Shown here one piece after another: positions 1-8,699 of a stretch of 27,500 bases of DNA. Positions within the stretch are counted from its first letter, which is position 1; each line of letters begins with the position of its first letter. The notes beneath the pieces were generated by a model. It searched no databases, was not told the origin of the DNA, and saw only the letters and a program-made list of their open reading frames with translations. Origin of the DNA: Penaeus vannamei (taxonomy: Eukaryota > Arthropoda > Malacostraca > Decapoda > Penaeidae); contig NC_091577.1 in NCBI RefSeq assembly GCF_042767895.1, forward strand, positions 32,180,406-32,207,905, in the 5' to 3' direction. A program made the translations under genes and the position numbers.

Positions 1-94
1 TGAGGGGAAGCTTTTGCCTCAGCTCCCACCTCCTTCCCTGCGCCTCCGAGGGCAACGAGCTCCTCCTGGGCGCCCTCGACCTCCCACGACCTAC
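1..94 (-). other. 5' part of the intron after castor exon f
   Basis: The stretch begins on the minus strand with the donor GTAGGT right after exon f. No acceptor with a family-like continuation is visible before the window edge, so this is read as intron. Confidence 0.7.
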
Positions 95-307
95 CTCAAT
101 GATCCTGTTCTTGGGCGGGCGACCTCGCTTCCGCTTGAACATGGCGTCGACGGAGGTGACGGCGGCCACGCCCATGGGCCCGCCCGCGCCCGCAGCCCCC
201 GGCGAGGTGGCCAGGGCGAGGCGGCGGGCGTAGTCGTGCATCCGGAAGTGCTCGAGGCGGCGGAAGGGCTTGTCGCCCGAGCTGAGGACGGCCTCCCCGC
301 ACCCCTC
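95..307 (-). CDS. cas: castor exon f: zinc finger 6 and AT-hook-like basic motif
   Basis: The acceptor is cgcggccgcag and the donor ATTGAG|GTAGGT. There are 71 codons in phase 0. EGCGEAV completes the Cys half of finger 6 (C514-X4-C519), and the His pair is H536/H540, giving an unusually long X16 spacing. An Ala/Gly-rich stretch follows, then FKRKRGRPPKNRIIE, whose RGRPPK core resembles an AT-hook. There is no stop codon, so the protein continues to the left of the window. Confidence 0.92.
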
Positions 308-1890
308 CTGCGGCCGCGCGGGCGGTTAGTCACAGCACTCAGACAACTACGTCTACTACGACAACTGCTGGCAGGATAGCGACAGCCGCTCGCATTGCTT
401 TTGTTCTCTTATTATTATTTTTGGTGTTCTGTTGATCTGATTATCTGTTTATTTATTTATCTATCTTTTACGGCGAGTCCTTGTTTGGTTTGAATTGCAC
501 GCTGCAGAGTCGAGAGACAATGCAAGCGACTGCCGGTATTCTGTCAGCTCAGCTGTCTTCAGTTATTCTCATGTTCATTGCTTTGTTCCTTACGAAAAAA
601 TGCACTTCAAAAATATACAAAATGAGCTAATAATTAGACAAAATTAAATGTTAGAACGGTGCAGCTACAGAAAAATATGACGATGAAAAATAAAACAGAA
701 ATAAATGTCACAACTGAAAAATATGAGAGCAGCCTTCATCCCGCGGGAGGCGCGGCCAGGGGCCTGGGGGCGCCTCCCGGGGTCCGCGGCGGCGCCCGTA
801 CTCACCCAGTTGCAGTGGAAGTGGTCGGCGTGGTCCTGCACGGGGCAGTCGGGCGGGCACGGGCGTGGGTCCTCGCCCGCGCACACGCGCGTGTAGTGCT
901 CGTCCGTGATGGCCGCCTGCTGCTCGTGCACGTGGCCGTGGTCGCGCGCGCCCTCGCGCCCGCGGAACACCGTCTCGCACTCGTCGCAGTGCCAGTGCTC
1001 GGCGCCCGACAGGTCGCAGCCCACGCGGCAGGCGTCCTCGCGCCCGAAGCAGCGCACGTAGCGCTCCCACTCGCGGTCGTCGCCGCCGCCCATGCTGAGG
1101 CTGAGGTCGACGGGCGAGGCGTTGCCCGAGGACGAGGACGCGGGCGTGGAGGCCGAGCTGGTGGCCGAGGCGCCCGGGAAGAGCCCGTGCGAGGCGGGCG
1201 GCGGCCCCACGCCCAGCAGGCGCGCCAGCGGGTGCTGCGACTCCACCAGGCCGGGCGGAGGGAAGCCGCCCATGAGGGGGCCGGGCGGGCGCTGCAGCGA
1301 GAGCGGCATGGCGGGCGGCGCGGGCGCGGGGCCCAGGGGCGACGACGAGTCCTCGCTGCGCTGGTCGGCCGAGCACATGGGGCCGGCCAGGGGGCCCCCG
1401 AGGGGACCCACCATGGGGTTGACCATGTGTCCGGCCAGGCTGCCGAGGGGGCGCAGCGCCTCGTGCAGCAGGGGCGTGAGGGCGGGGTGGCCCTCGGGCA
1501 TGCCCAGCATCGTCTGCGCCAGCTTGTACTTCCTGTAGGCGCGCTCGTGGTCCTGTCGCTCGTGCTTCCTCTGCAACACAAAGCACGGGTTATCGGCCGC
1601 CGAATCGTCGCCGCCGCGGGCGCGTCAAAACGTCAAAAGCCTCTGTCAAACATATTCCATCACTAGCATTCTGTGCCGCCGCCTCCGCCGCCCACAGCAG
1701 AGGGACGCCGGGCGCGAGGCCTCGGCGCACGACGGAGGGAACGCCGCCAGGCAAGAGCACAAGGAAACGCTAAGACCCATGACAGCCCAGTGGAGAGAGG
1801 GAGAGAGGGAGAGGGGGAGAGAAGGACAGGGAGGGAGAGAAAGAGAGAAAGGGAGAGAAATATAGAGAGGAAGGGAGGGAGGGAGGGAGG

Positions 1891-1972
<82 letters not shown>

Positions 1973-3247
1973 AAGAGAAAGAGCAAAAGAGAGAGGGGAC
2001 AGGGAAAAACTGAGAAAAGAATCTAAATTAAAAGCAAGTATTCCCTTTAAACCCAAATAAGCAAAAACAAAAATATCCCAAAATCAAAAGCGTCTGTGTT
2101 TGTGTAGGTCTAGCTGACGCGTTCTCGCATCTTGTAAGAAGAGAAAAAACAAATCTACGAAAAGCAATCATAAAAGCCAAAGAAAAAACAAAAAACAAAA
2201 TAAATAATAAACTACAGAAAACATAAAAAATAAACAAACAAAGAAGAAAAAAAACAGGAAAAACAAACAAACATAAAATCAGCAAAAAAAAAACAAGCAA
2301 AACCGCAGCAGTGTCTGACAAGCGTCTGTGTACGTGTGTGTAACCAACTACTCGGTTGTTGTTACCAGGTGTAAGAGGAGAGTGTTGGTGAGCACCTTGT
2401 GGGCGAAGATCTGGCCGGAGGAGTGGAGTACATAGTTGCACTCCGGCCGTATGCAGTGGATGTGGTTGACGACGCGAGAAAACTTGCATCCCTCGTACGG
2501 ACACTCTTCCTGCTTCATGAACTTCTTGAAGCCGTCCTTGGTCAGCTGCTCGTCCTTGATGTGGTACGTCTTGTGCTTCTCTGGAATGCGAGAGGGGGGA
2601 GGGTAAGAGGGGGGGAGAGGGAAGGGGGGTTGATTCGGTGAGTGGTTGCTTTTATTGCGGTTGAGAAATGTGTCCTCTGTCGACAGTGAAGTGAGGAAAG
2701 TGTTGTGCAAATTATTCCGTGCTGTATAAGATAATATTGCTGTGTTGTTATCAATAGTAAGATTGAGCATATTATTCTGAATATAAGTAGGTCTAAATCC
2801 TTAAAAAAGACAGACAATGAATCTATTAATATATCAAAAAAAAAAGAAAAAAAAAAAAAAGGAAAAAATCTTGCAGAAGCCAATCGCTCAAGAACACTCA
2901 CCCATATCCGCCTTGTTCTTGAACGTGTAGTTGCACCCGGTCCTCATGCAGTGGAAGTGGGTCGTCCTCTGGCCGCTGAAGGAGCACCCGGGCTGGTTGC
3001 AGTCCTCCGAGGCCCGGAATCTCTGGAAGCCCTCCTGCATGATCGCCGAGTCCTTCCGGTGGTAGTTCGCGTGCATCTGGACGTCTGAGGTGCTGATGTA
3101 CACCTTGTCACATCCCTCCTGCGTTCGGGGTGGGGGGAAGGGGGGGAAGGGGAGGGGGAATGTAAAGATGGGGTTCTCGACAAGCGGGCCTAACATGATC
3201 TAACTCTCGCTTATTCATGGAGAGGAAGGGAGAGAAATATAGAGATG

Positions 3248-3346
<99 letters not shown>

Positions 3347-4395
3347 TGATAGAGTGAAAGAGAAAGAGAAAAAGAGAGAGGTGCTGACGAAAGTTCCTTT
3401 TGTTTCAATTCATAAATATTTTAAGTGGTCCTAACAGATCTAAATTATTCATTTACATTTGTTTCGATCCAACTTTCTTACTCATTCATGTATCATCAAG
3501 CCTATACCCTATAGTCCTTATCTATCCACATCCATTTGCACCTACTTTCCTGATGAATTCTGTTATCATTATAATCCAGACTTCCTGCTTATGAGTCAGC
3601 AGAGGTCCCCCTTGATCGCACTCACCTTGAGACAGTGGTAATGCGTCTGCTTGCGGTTGTGGGAGCAGTTGGAGAAGCGGTCTGAGCAGTCGTCGGAGGG
3701 AGAGTACCTCATGAAGCCATGCTGGAGGCTCTCGTCGCGTTTCTTGTGCCACTTGAAGTGCCTGATCATCTCCTCCTTCTTGCTGAACACCTTCGAGTCG
3801 CACTCCAGGCAGTGGAAGTGTTCTCTGTAGAAGGGGGAGAAGGGGGGCGGTGAGAGGGGGAGGGGGGTTGGACGTGGGGGTTTCGGGGCTCCTGGGAGCG
3901 TGTGGCCCTTGCTATGGGCTCCGGTGTTCGGGAGTTTTTGTTATGATTCGACTTTACGGTTATTAGGCATTGGGAATAATCGTCATTAACACATATGATC
4001 AAAATGAATATAGAGAGAAATCAAAGAAATCAATGTTTTCACTCAATAATGAAATCTGGGCGTGGCATCTGTCAATCACTCTGCCTTATCATCACTCCCA
4101 CATCGAGCTCAATCGCCACTTGGCGGGCTTCGGCGCACTTCCGCCGCACACTCACCCCGAGGGCCCCGCCGCGGCCCGAAGGCGCGAGCGGCAGGGAGAC
4201 GAGGGACTTACCTGAGGTTGTGTTCCCTGCAGGAGAGGGTGCCGCACTCCAGGGCCGAGCTGTAGGGCTTCACGTAGCGGGAGTAGTCGAGCTGCGGCTT
4301 GAGGGGGTCGCGCACGCCCATGCCGCCGGCCACGAGCGACGAGGGCGCCGACCCGCCGGAGCCCAGCGAGAGCCCCGCGAGGCCCGGCGTCACGG
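95..4395 (-). CDS. cas: Castor/CASZ1-family C2H2 zinc-finger transcription factor (partial, six internal exons)
   Basis: Six minus-strand exons (4212-4395, 3626-3824, 2902-3118, 2396-2580, 806-1570, 95-307) join in phase into 587 codons without a stop. I count V at 4393-4391 as residue 1. Fingers have Cys/His at 66/69/83/87, 125/130/143/147, 184/189/202/206, 242/247/260/264, 456/459/472/476 and 514/519/536/540. Most begin with an H-aromatic-H-C word (HFHC, HYHC, HWHC; HIHC in finger 4). They are separated by linkers with a second Cys pair (107/114, 167/172, 226/231), a spacing typical of Castor proteins. Residues 265-455 are a Pro/Gly/Ser-rich linker, with PVDLS at 414-418; KRKRGRPPK lies at 574-582. 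Known for the family: Drosophila Castor is a late temporal-identity factor in neuroblasts, and vertebrate CASZ1 acts in heart, vessel and retina development; both are nuclear DNA-binding regulators. Both ends of the gene lie outside what is visible. Family assignment is confident; a one-to-one orthologue name is inferred. Confidence 0.93.
308..805 (-). other. castor intron between exons e and f (498 bp)
   Basis: GT-AG bounded. The middle (about 390-720) is AT-rich and ordinary, while both ends are GC-rich. Failure to splice would add about 48 residues after HFHCNW and end at a stop near 665, destroying finger 6. Confidence 0.85.
806..1570 (-). CDS. cas: castor exon e: long linker, CtBP-type motif, zinc finger 5
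   Basis: This is the largest exon: 765 bp, 255 codons, phase 0 at both ends. The acceptor is tgtgttgcag and the donor CTGG|GTGAGT. It starts with RKHERQDHERAYRKYKLAQT, finishing finger 4. About 150 residues rich in Pro, Gly, Leu, Ser and Met follow, then ASPVDLSLS. Next come the Cys-containing CFGREDACRVGC and finger 5 (C456-X2-C459-X12-H472-X3-H476). A Cys-rich linker (CAGEDPRPCPPDC) follows, and then HFHCNW, the beginning of finger 6. The exon is strikingly GC-rich at third codon positions compared with exons b-d. Confidence 0.94.
1571..2395 (-). other. castor intron between exons d and e (825 bp)
   Basis: The largest intron between the recognised exons. It contains a (GGGA)n/(GA)n microsatellite (1800-1990) and an A-rich stretch (2150-2300). 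Its donor GTGCTC is the weakest of the set. Retention would add 17 residues after the first His of finger 4 and then stop at 2348. Confidence 0.85.
1872..1969. repeat. (GGGA)n then (GA)n microsatellite in castor intron
   Basis: GGGA units from about 1872 to 1895 pass into an uninterrupted GA array to 1969. Less regular GA-rich flanks extend over about 1795-1995. Confidence 0.98.
2396..2580 (-). CDS. cas: castor exon d: end of finger 3 and most of finger 4
   Basis: The acceptor is cgcattccag. The exon supplies two bases of Glu200 and then 61 codons. It finishes finger 3 (H202, H206) and encodes the linker DEQLTKDGFKKFMKQEEC with Cys 226/231. It then carries finger 4 up to its first His (C242, C247, H260). 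The donor AAG|GTGCTC is weaker than the others after the GT. The splice is nevertheless supported because the next exon supplies RKHERQDHE in phase, including the second His (264) of finger 4. Confidence 0.93.
2581..2901 (-). other. castor intron between exons c and d (321 bp)
   Basis: GT-AG bounded. A long C/T tract (minus strand) precedes the acceptor, and an A-rich run lies at 2836-2868 on the plus strand. It splits finger 3 between its Cys and His ligands. Confidence 0.88.
2902..3118 (-). CDS. cas: castor exon c: zinc finger 2 and start of finger 3
   Basis: The acceptor is gaacgcag after a C/T-rich tract and the donor is ATGG|GTGAGT. There are 72 codons plus the first base of Glu200. It completes finger 2 (C125-X4-C130-X12-H143-X3-H147, with DKVYISTSDVQMH) and carries the linker EGFQRFRASEDC with Cys 167/172. 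It starts finger 3 (HFHCMRTGCNYTFKNKADM). The intron falls between the Cys and His halves of finger 3. Confidence 0.95.
3119..3625 (-). other. castor intron between exons b and c (507 bp)
   Basis: GT-AG bounded. It holds a (GA)n microsatellite at 3252-3343, and otherwise ordinary AT-rich sequence at 3395-3600. Confidence 0.88.
3252..3343. repeat. (GA)n microsatellite in castor intron
   Basis: About 46 uninterrupted GA units, flanked by shorter GA-rich sequence. Confidence 0.98.
3626..3824 (-). CDS. cas: castor exon b: zinc finger 1 and linker
   Basis: The acceptor follows a long pyrimidine tract ending ttctacag; the donor is CTCAAG|GTGAGT. The first base completes Arg61, and 66 full codons follow. 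Finger 1 is C66-X2-C69-X13-H83-X3-H87 (HFHCLECDSKVF at its start). The linker HKKRDESLQHGFMRYSPSDD and the Cys pair 107/114 follow. The exon ends inside finger 2 at HYHCLK. These words are highly characteristic of Castor/CASZ1. Confidence 0.95.
3825..4211 (-). other. castor intron between exons a and b (387 bp)
   Basis: GT-AG bounded, with an excellent polypyrimidine tract before the acceptor (plus-strand 3828-3870). No repeat array is present. Confidence 0.86.
4212..4395 (-). CDS. cas: castor exon a: linker before the first finger
   Basis: The acceptor reads ctctgtcccgcag just above 4395 and the donor is CAG|GTAAGT at 4211. The exon begins with the last two bases of a codon and ends with two bases (AG) of an Arg codon completed by the next exon. 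Residues 1-60 are Gly/Ser/Ala-rich at first. They then read LDYSRYVKPYSSALEC, a conserved-looking block with two Cys (50, 55) placed just before finger 1, like the Cys pairs in the later inter-finger linkers. Because it starts in phase 1, at least one coding exon must lie upstream. Confidence 0.88.
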
Positions 4396-4839
4396 CTGCG
4401 GGACAGAGGAACGGGTCAGCGGATCATCCTTCTGCGGGACTCCTTGGCTTATCGCTAAGATTAACGGCGCTGGAGACTATACAGACAGACACACAAACTT
4501 ACACGTACATACACGTACATGTACAGAGGCATTAAACATCAACACTGGAAAGAATTAAAGCATGCAAGCAATAGAACGACCCGGTTTTCCTGCACTTCGG
4601 TTTTCTCATCAATTCGCCCAAAAACAAAAGCAATTTCTCGACGAGATCCTCCAGGCATGCAAGTCGTCGAGCGAACACACAACACCAGACACGCGGATTT
4701 CCACACTCGTCAAGTGGTTTTGTTATTAAATGTCTTTTTTTTGGTTATTTCTACTCTTTTTTTTCTACTTTTTCTCTTTTTTAAATCTCTTATCTTTTTT
4801 TTTCTTATCTCTTATCGACGCGACGCCTACGATCCGTAC
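4396..4839 (-). other. Probable castor intron upstream of exon a
   Basis: Minus-strand sequence leading into the exon a acceptor. It contains a short degenerate CA/GTA stretch (4475-4525) and a T-rich tract on the plus strand (4720-4812). Its upstream boundary is certain only if the candidate exon at 4840-4930 is real. Confidence 0.5.
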
Positions 4840-4930
4840 CTCCCAGGCGATGTATGACCCACTCCTTCATGCGGGCGGCAGAGGTGGGCGTCGCGCACCG
4901 TCGCCCTTTACCCACTCTTACCACGACCCA
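4840..4930 (-). CDS. Candidate upstream castor exon (uncertain)
   Basis: On the minus strand, CTGGGAG|GTACGG at 4840/4839 is a good donor. The open frame RMKEWVIHRLG before it ends one base into a codon, exactly the phase required by exon a (G|CC gives Ala). An acceptor-like CACACAG ends at 4931, or ATG at 4870-4868 could be an initiation codon. The pyrimidine tract before the acceptor is poor, and I do not recognise the peptide as a Castor segment. It could be chance in GC-rich sequence. Confidence 0.35.
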
Positions 4931-4944
4931 CTGTGTGCCGAGGG

Positions 4945-5190
4945 AACTCCAGCACTCGGGCCCACTCCCCCCCCTCTCTCCTTCACCCCCTCCCTCCCTC
5001 CCCCCTCGTTCCACCCACCACCCACCCCAACCCACTCTCCCGTTGCCCCCTCTGCGCTTATCCCCTCCCTCTCCCCTCACTCCGCCCTTCCCCTCACCCC
5101 CCTCTCCCTCTTCCCCTCATCCCCCCCTCTCTTAGCCACTCCTACGACCTCCCTTACTCCGGGATTTGATATGACCCCGCGGTGTAAAGG
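4945..5190. repeat. C-rich pyrimidine tract
   Basis: A nearly pure C/T plus strand with many CCCC runs and no unit longer than a few bases. The reverse strand is G-rich with quadruplex-like runs. No gene is seen. Confidence 0.8.
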
Positions 5191-5204
5191 TCACACGAGG
5201 GGAA

Positions 5205-5970
5205 AAGCGTGAGAGGAAGGGGTGGGGGAGAGGAGGGGAGGGGGGTAGAAGGGGCGAGGGTGGGGGTGGGGGGGCTGCTCAGCTGAACACCGGGCAGGGC
5301 TGACTGACACAAGTACAAACTGAACACGTGTGCCGCTTCGTCCCGGGAGAAATGGGGGGTTTTGGGCCCGGAGAAGCCCAGGGAGGGGGTGCAGGAGGAG
5401 GAGGAGGAGGAGGGGGGGGGCAGCAGCGGGGGCGTGTTTCCGCTGTGGCTGTCGAGGAAGGATGGCCACTACCTGGGCCATCCCGCGGGGGGTCGAATCC
5501 CGCCCTTCGGGACTGGGGCCGGAGAGGCGATATTCGCCTGCGCTTCCCCGCTCGCGATCAATTGCAGGACTAACTGAGGATGTCCTGGCGGCGGAGGAGG
5601 TGGGGGGGGGGGGGGGGGAGGGGGGAGAAGGGGCACTGCCGCCTCGCACCCCGAGTGACCGCCGCAGGGGGGGGGAGGGAGGGGGTGAATCATACAAGAA
5701 GTAACAATGACGAGAGAGGGGAATATTCGCATCAAAAGGGGGAGAAAACTTCCCCATTAGCAAGTCGCGCAAGAGGGGAGGGGGAGGGGGAGGTGAGAGG
5801 GGAAAGGGGTGAGGGGAAAGGGGGGGGAGGGGAATAAGGTTCCGTCAGTCCCCGGGTTTGCGACACGGCCTTGGGGAAGGGGGGTGAAGGGGGGGATGGG
5901 GTAGGCGGATTGCCCCCAGCCCTCACCCCCCCCCCACCAACCCCCGGCCTCCCCCGCTCTCCCCTCACTT
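5205..5970. other. G-rich, CpG-containing block with short inverted repeats
   Basis: Runs of G (for example 5599-5625 and 5818-5832) alternate with CpG-containing unique sequence (5325-5590). Two small inverted repeats are visible: GGATGGCC/GGGCCATCC at 5459-5482, and AGGCGA-TAT-TCGCCT near 5525-5540. No protein-like reading is seen. Confidence 0.6.
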
Positions 5971-6950
5971 TTTTGTTCCCTCTCTTTATATTTCCGTTCT
6001 TTTCACACTCTGTCTCCCACCTCTTCTCCTTCTCTCTCTTCCTTCCACTGTTTCTTCCCTCTATTTTCCTTTATCTTTCTGCCCTTCTTTCGCTCCCTCC
6101 CTCCCCCTTCCCTCCTCTCACGCCTCTATCCCTCTTCCTTCCTTGTCTGTCTCTCTTCCTCCCTCTCTCGCTTCATTTCTTCCCTCCCTCCCTCCTGCCT
6201 TCCCTTCCTCCCTCCCTTCCTTCCCTTTCTTCCTCCCTCCCTCCCTCCCGCCTTCCCTCCTTCCTTCCTTCCCTCCCTCCCTTCCCTTACCCACCCAACC
6301 TCCGAGCGTACAAGCACCCCCTCCCCTCCCCTCCCTCCTTCCCCTTGCCCCCGCGCTCCATAACTCCCCGTGTTGATCCTTCCCCTCATAATGAGAGGTT
6401 CGGCGTCGGCGTGGGCGTGGCGCGGGCGTGGACGAGGCCCGCCCACGCCCGCCCACGCCCGCCCTCACCGATAACCGGGCTTCGCCGTTTCGCCTTTTCC
6501 CGATCCGGCCGGCGGGGGATTTCCTTCTCTTTCTCTCTCTTCCTCTTTATTAGCCGCCGCCTCCTCTTCCTTTTCGGTTTCTGATCTTGTCTTGTTCCTA
6601 TTTCATTTTCATTTCTTTCTCTCTCGCTATTTTTTACCATTTTATCTTCTTTTCTTCTAGTTCTTTTATTTTTTTCTTCCTCCTCCTCTTTCTTCTCTTT
6701 TTCTCCTTCTCCACTTCCGTCTTCTTTATACCTCCTCCTCCTCCTTCACTTCATTCTTCCCCTTCCCTCCTCCTCTTCCTTTGTTTTTGTCCCTATTCCC
6801 CATTTCTCCTCCTACTTTCACTTACTCCCCTCTTCTCTTCACTCTTTCTCATCCTCCTTCCCCTCTTCTTCTTCCTCCTTCTTTCCTCCACCCCTCTCTT
6901 CCTTCCTCCTCTTTTCCTTCCATTCCTTCTTTCCGACGGACACCCAGAAA
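5970..6950. repeat. Pyrimidine tract (CTTCC/CTCC family) with a short unique interruption
   Basis: The plus strand is mostly C and T, with degenerate CCTT, CTCC and TTCC units. Around 6295-6525 it is interrupted by CpG-containing sequence with a GGGCGTGG/CCCACGCC direct and inverted cluster (6410-6462). No gene is seen. Confidence 0.8.
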
Positions 6951-7034
6951 GAAAAAATTCGTCCAAGGATTCATCAAAGTTTTTATTTTTTATATATTTT
7001 TTTTTTTATGATTGATAGAATCCATATATTGACA

Positions 7035-7480
7035 AGGGAGGGGGAGGGAGAGGGAGAGAGGGGAGGGGGAGAGGGGGGAGAGGGGGGAGGGGCAGCTGAT
7101 GGTTTGGCGCTGTGGCAACTATTGTTCACTGTGTTATTATTGCAAACGTGACAAGCAGAAAAAGTAATAAGAAGAGATAAAAAAAAAAAAAAAAATAGAT
7201 AGAGAGGGAGGGAGGGAGGGAGAGGGAGAAGGAGAGGAAGAATGAGGGAGGAAGAGGAAAAGAGGAAGAGAGAGTGAGAGGGAGGAAGAGGAAAAGAGGA
7301 AGGGAGGGGGGGAGGAGGAAGGGAAGGAGGGAGACAGACAGAGATAGCCAAAGAGAGGGGGAAAGGAAAATAGAAAAAAGAGATAGATATAAAGAGAAAG
7401 AGATAGATATAGAGAGAAAGAGAGAGAAACAGAAATACCTCTCAATTCACACCCAATTCGCACGAGTCGAAGTAAAAGGG
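7035..7480. repeat. Purine tract (GGGA, GGAA, GA units)
   Basis: Purine-rich plus strand split by ordinary sequence at 7095-7180, which ends in an A run. The 7375-7435 part contains repeated AGATAGATATAGAGA-type words. Confidence 0.85.
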
Positions 7481-7579
7481 GGGGGGGGCGCAGACTGACC
7501 TATCTTCAGTCCTTCCGCGCTGGTCGAGGACAGGAAATAATCAGTCCCCCATCAAATCATGCACAGAGGTCGCTGGGAA

Positions 7580-7950
7580 TGGCCACGGGGGAGGGGGAGG
7601 GGGTGAAGGGGGTGAGGGAGAAAGGGGGAAGGGGAAGGGGGAGGGGGGAGAAAGGTGGTGGTGGGGGAGGGAGGAGGATATGGGGGAGGGGATAGGGGGG
7701 GGGAGAAAGGTGGTGGTGGGGGAGGGAGGAGGATATGGGGGAGGCGAAAGGGGGGAAGAGGGGGAGAAATATGGGGATGGGAGGAGGGGGATATGGGGAA
7801 GGAAGGGAGAAAGGGGAAGGGAGAGAAGGTAGGGTGAAGGTGTTGGTAAGGGAAGGGGATGAAAGGGTGGATGTAAGGGGAAGGGAGAGGTGGATAAGGG
7901 TTGGGGAAGGTGGGGGATAGGGGAAATGGGAGGGGGGGGCGAGGGGGAGC
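7580..7950. repeat. G-rich purine block with a tandem 55-bp duplication
   Basis: Almost pure G/A. The segment starting AAAGGTGGTGGTGGGGGAGG at 7651 recurs at 7706, with both copies running on to GGATATGGGGGAGG. The remainder is degenerate GGGGAA/GGGGAG. Confidence 0.9.
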
Positions 7951-7959
7951 AGTGACACT

Positions 7960-8699
7960 CGCAAATGAACGCCAGTATTTCACTCAGCGGGGCACATTAA
8001 TTCCCCTTTCTAGGGATTGGTCACAAAGCTAACTGGGTCCCCCTCCTCCCTCCCTCCCTCCCCCCCTTCCCCCCTTCCTTCCCCACCCCCTCAATATTCA
8101 TCGTCACCTTCACTAATTAACGAACAAACTTTATACCGCAGTGGAACGCCCGTTCTCACTCGTTAATGGCATTGCAACGAAGAAAAAGAAGAAAAAAAAA
8201 GGAATAAATAAAAAAGTCTCCGTTCCTTTTCTTCCCGTTTTCTACTCGGCATTTATCACCTTTTTCGCAGTTTTCCGCGTCTTCGTTGCATTAATAAATT
8301 AACTTACTGCTACACAGACCTGAAAAATCGGCTCCCTACCCCCTCCCCCCTTCCTCCCACCAAGCCCCCCTCCCCCCCGCAGCGCAAATGAGCCGCCACC
8401 CGTTTTCTGTGAATCAATACTAGAAAAAATACAAAATGGGAAACCGTCGCTGCCTTTGAGGGGTAACTAAATTATATCCCTCAAGCATAAACACGCACGT
8501 TACAGATGCCATAAATAAATCATGTTTTTCCGTCGTCTTTGGAGCGGCGCTTGCCACAATGAACAGACATAAAAATGGAAATGTTTTAACGTGTGACGCT
8601 CGGTGTCTGTCAACAGCCGCCATCGCGAATTCAAAAGAGGAAGGGGTGAAAAGAAAAAAGAAAAAATGCACTCTCTCCAAATGGGACTTAAATTTGCCA
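7960..8699. other. Mostly unique AT-leaning sequence, no gene seen
   Basis: Apart from C-runs at 8040-8090 and 8335-8380, this is ordinary sequence. It contains an imperfect inverted repeat with perfect 11-base cores (8173-8183 and 8280-8290). Open frames are short, with no splice-site pairs around them. Confidence 0.6.

Noticed and set aside
1..94. A further castor exon or stop codon at the left edge
   Set aside because: Only intron-like sequence after the GTAGGT donor; no acceptor or Castor-like peptide before the edge.
659..1666. Plus-strand open frame of 335 codons opposite castor exon e
   Set aside because: It is antisense to the zinc-finger exon and only open because that exon is GC-rich; its Ala/Arg/Gly composition has no domain.
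5455..5520. tRNA-like B-box word (GGGTCGAATCC near 5490)
   Set aside because: The word is one base off the consensus, but there is no acceptor stem complement, no proper A box and no anticodon arm; chance or a tiny SINE remnant at most.
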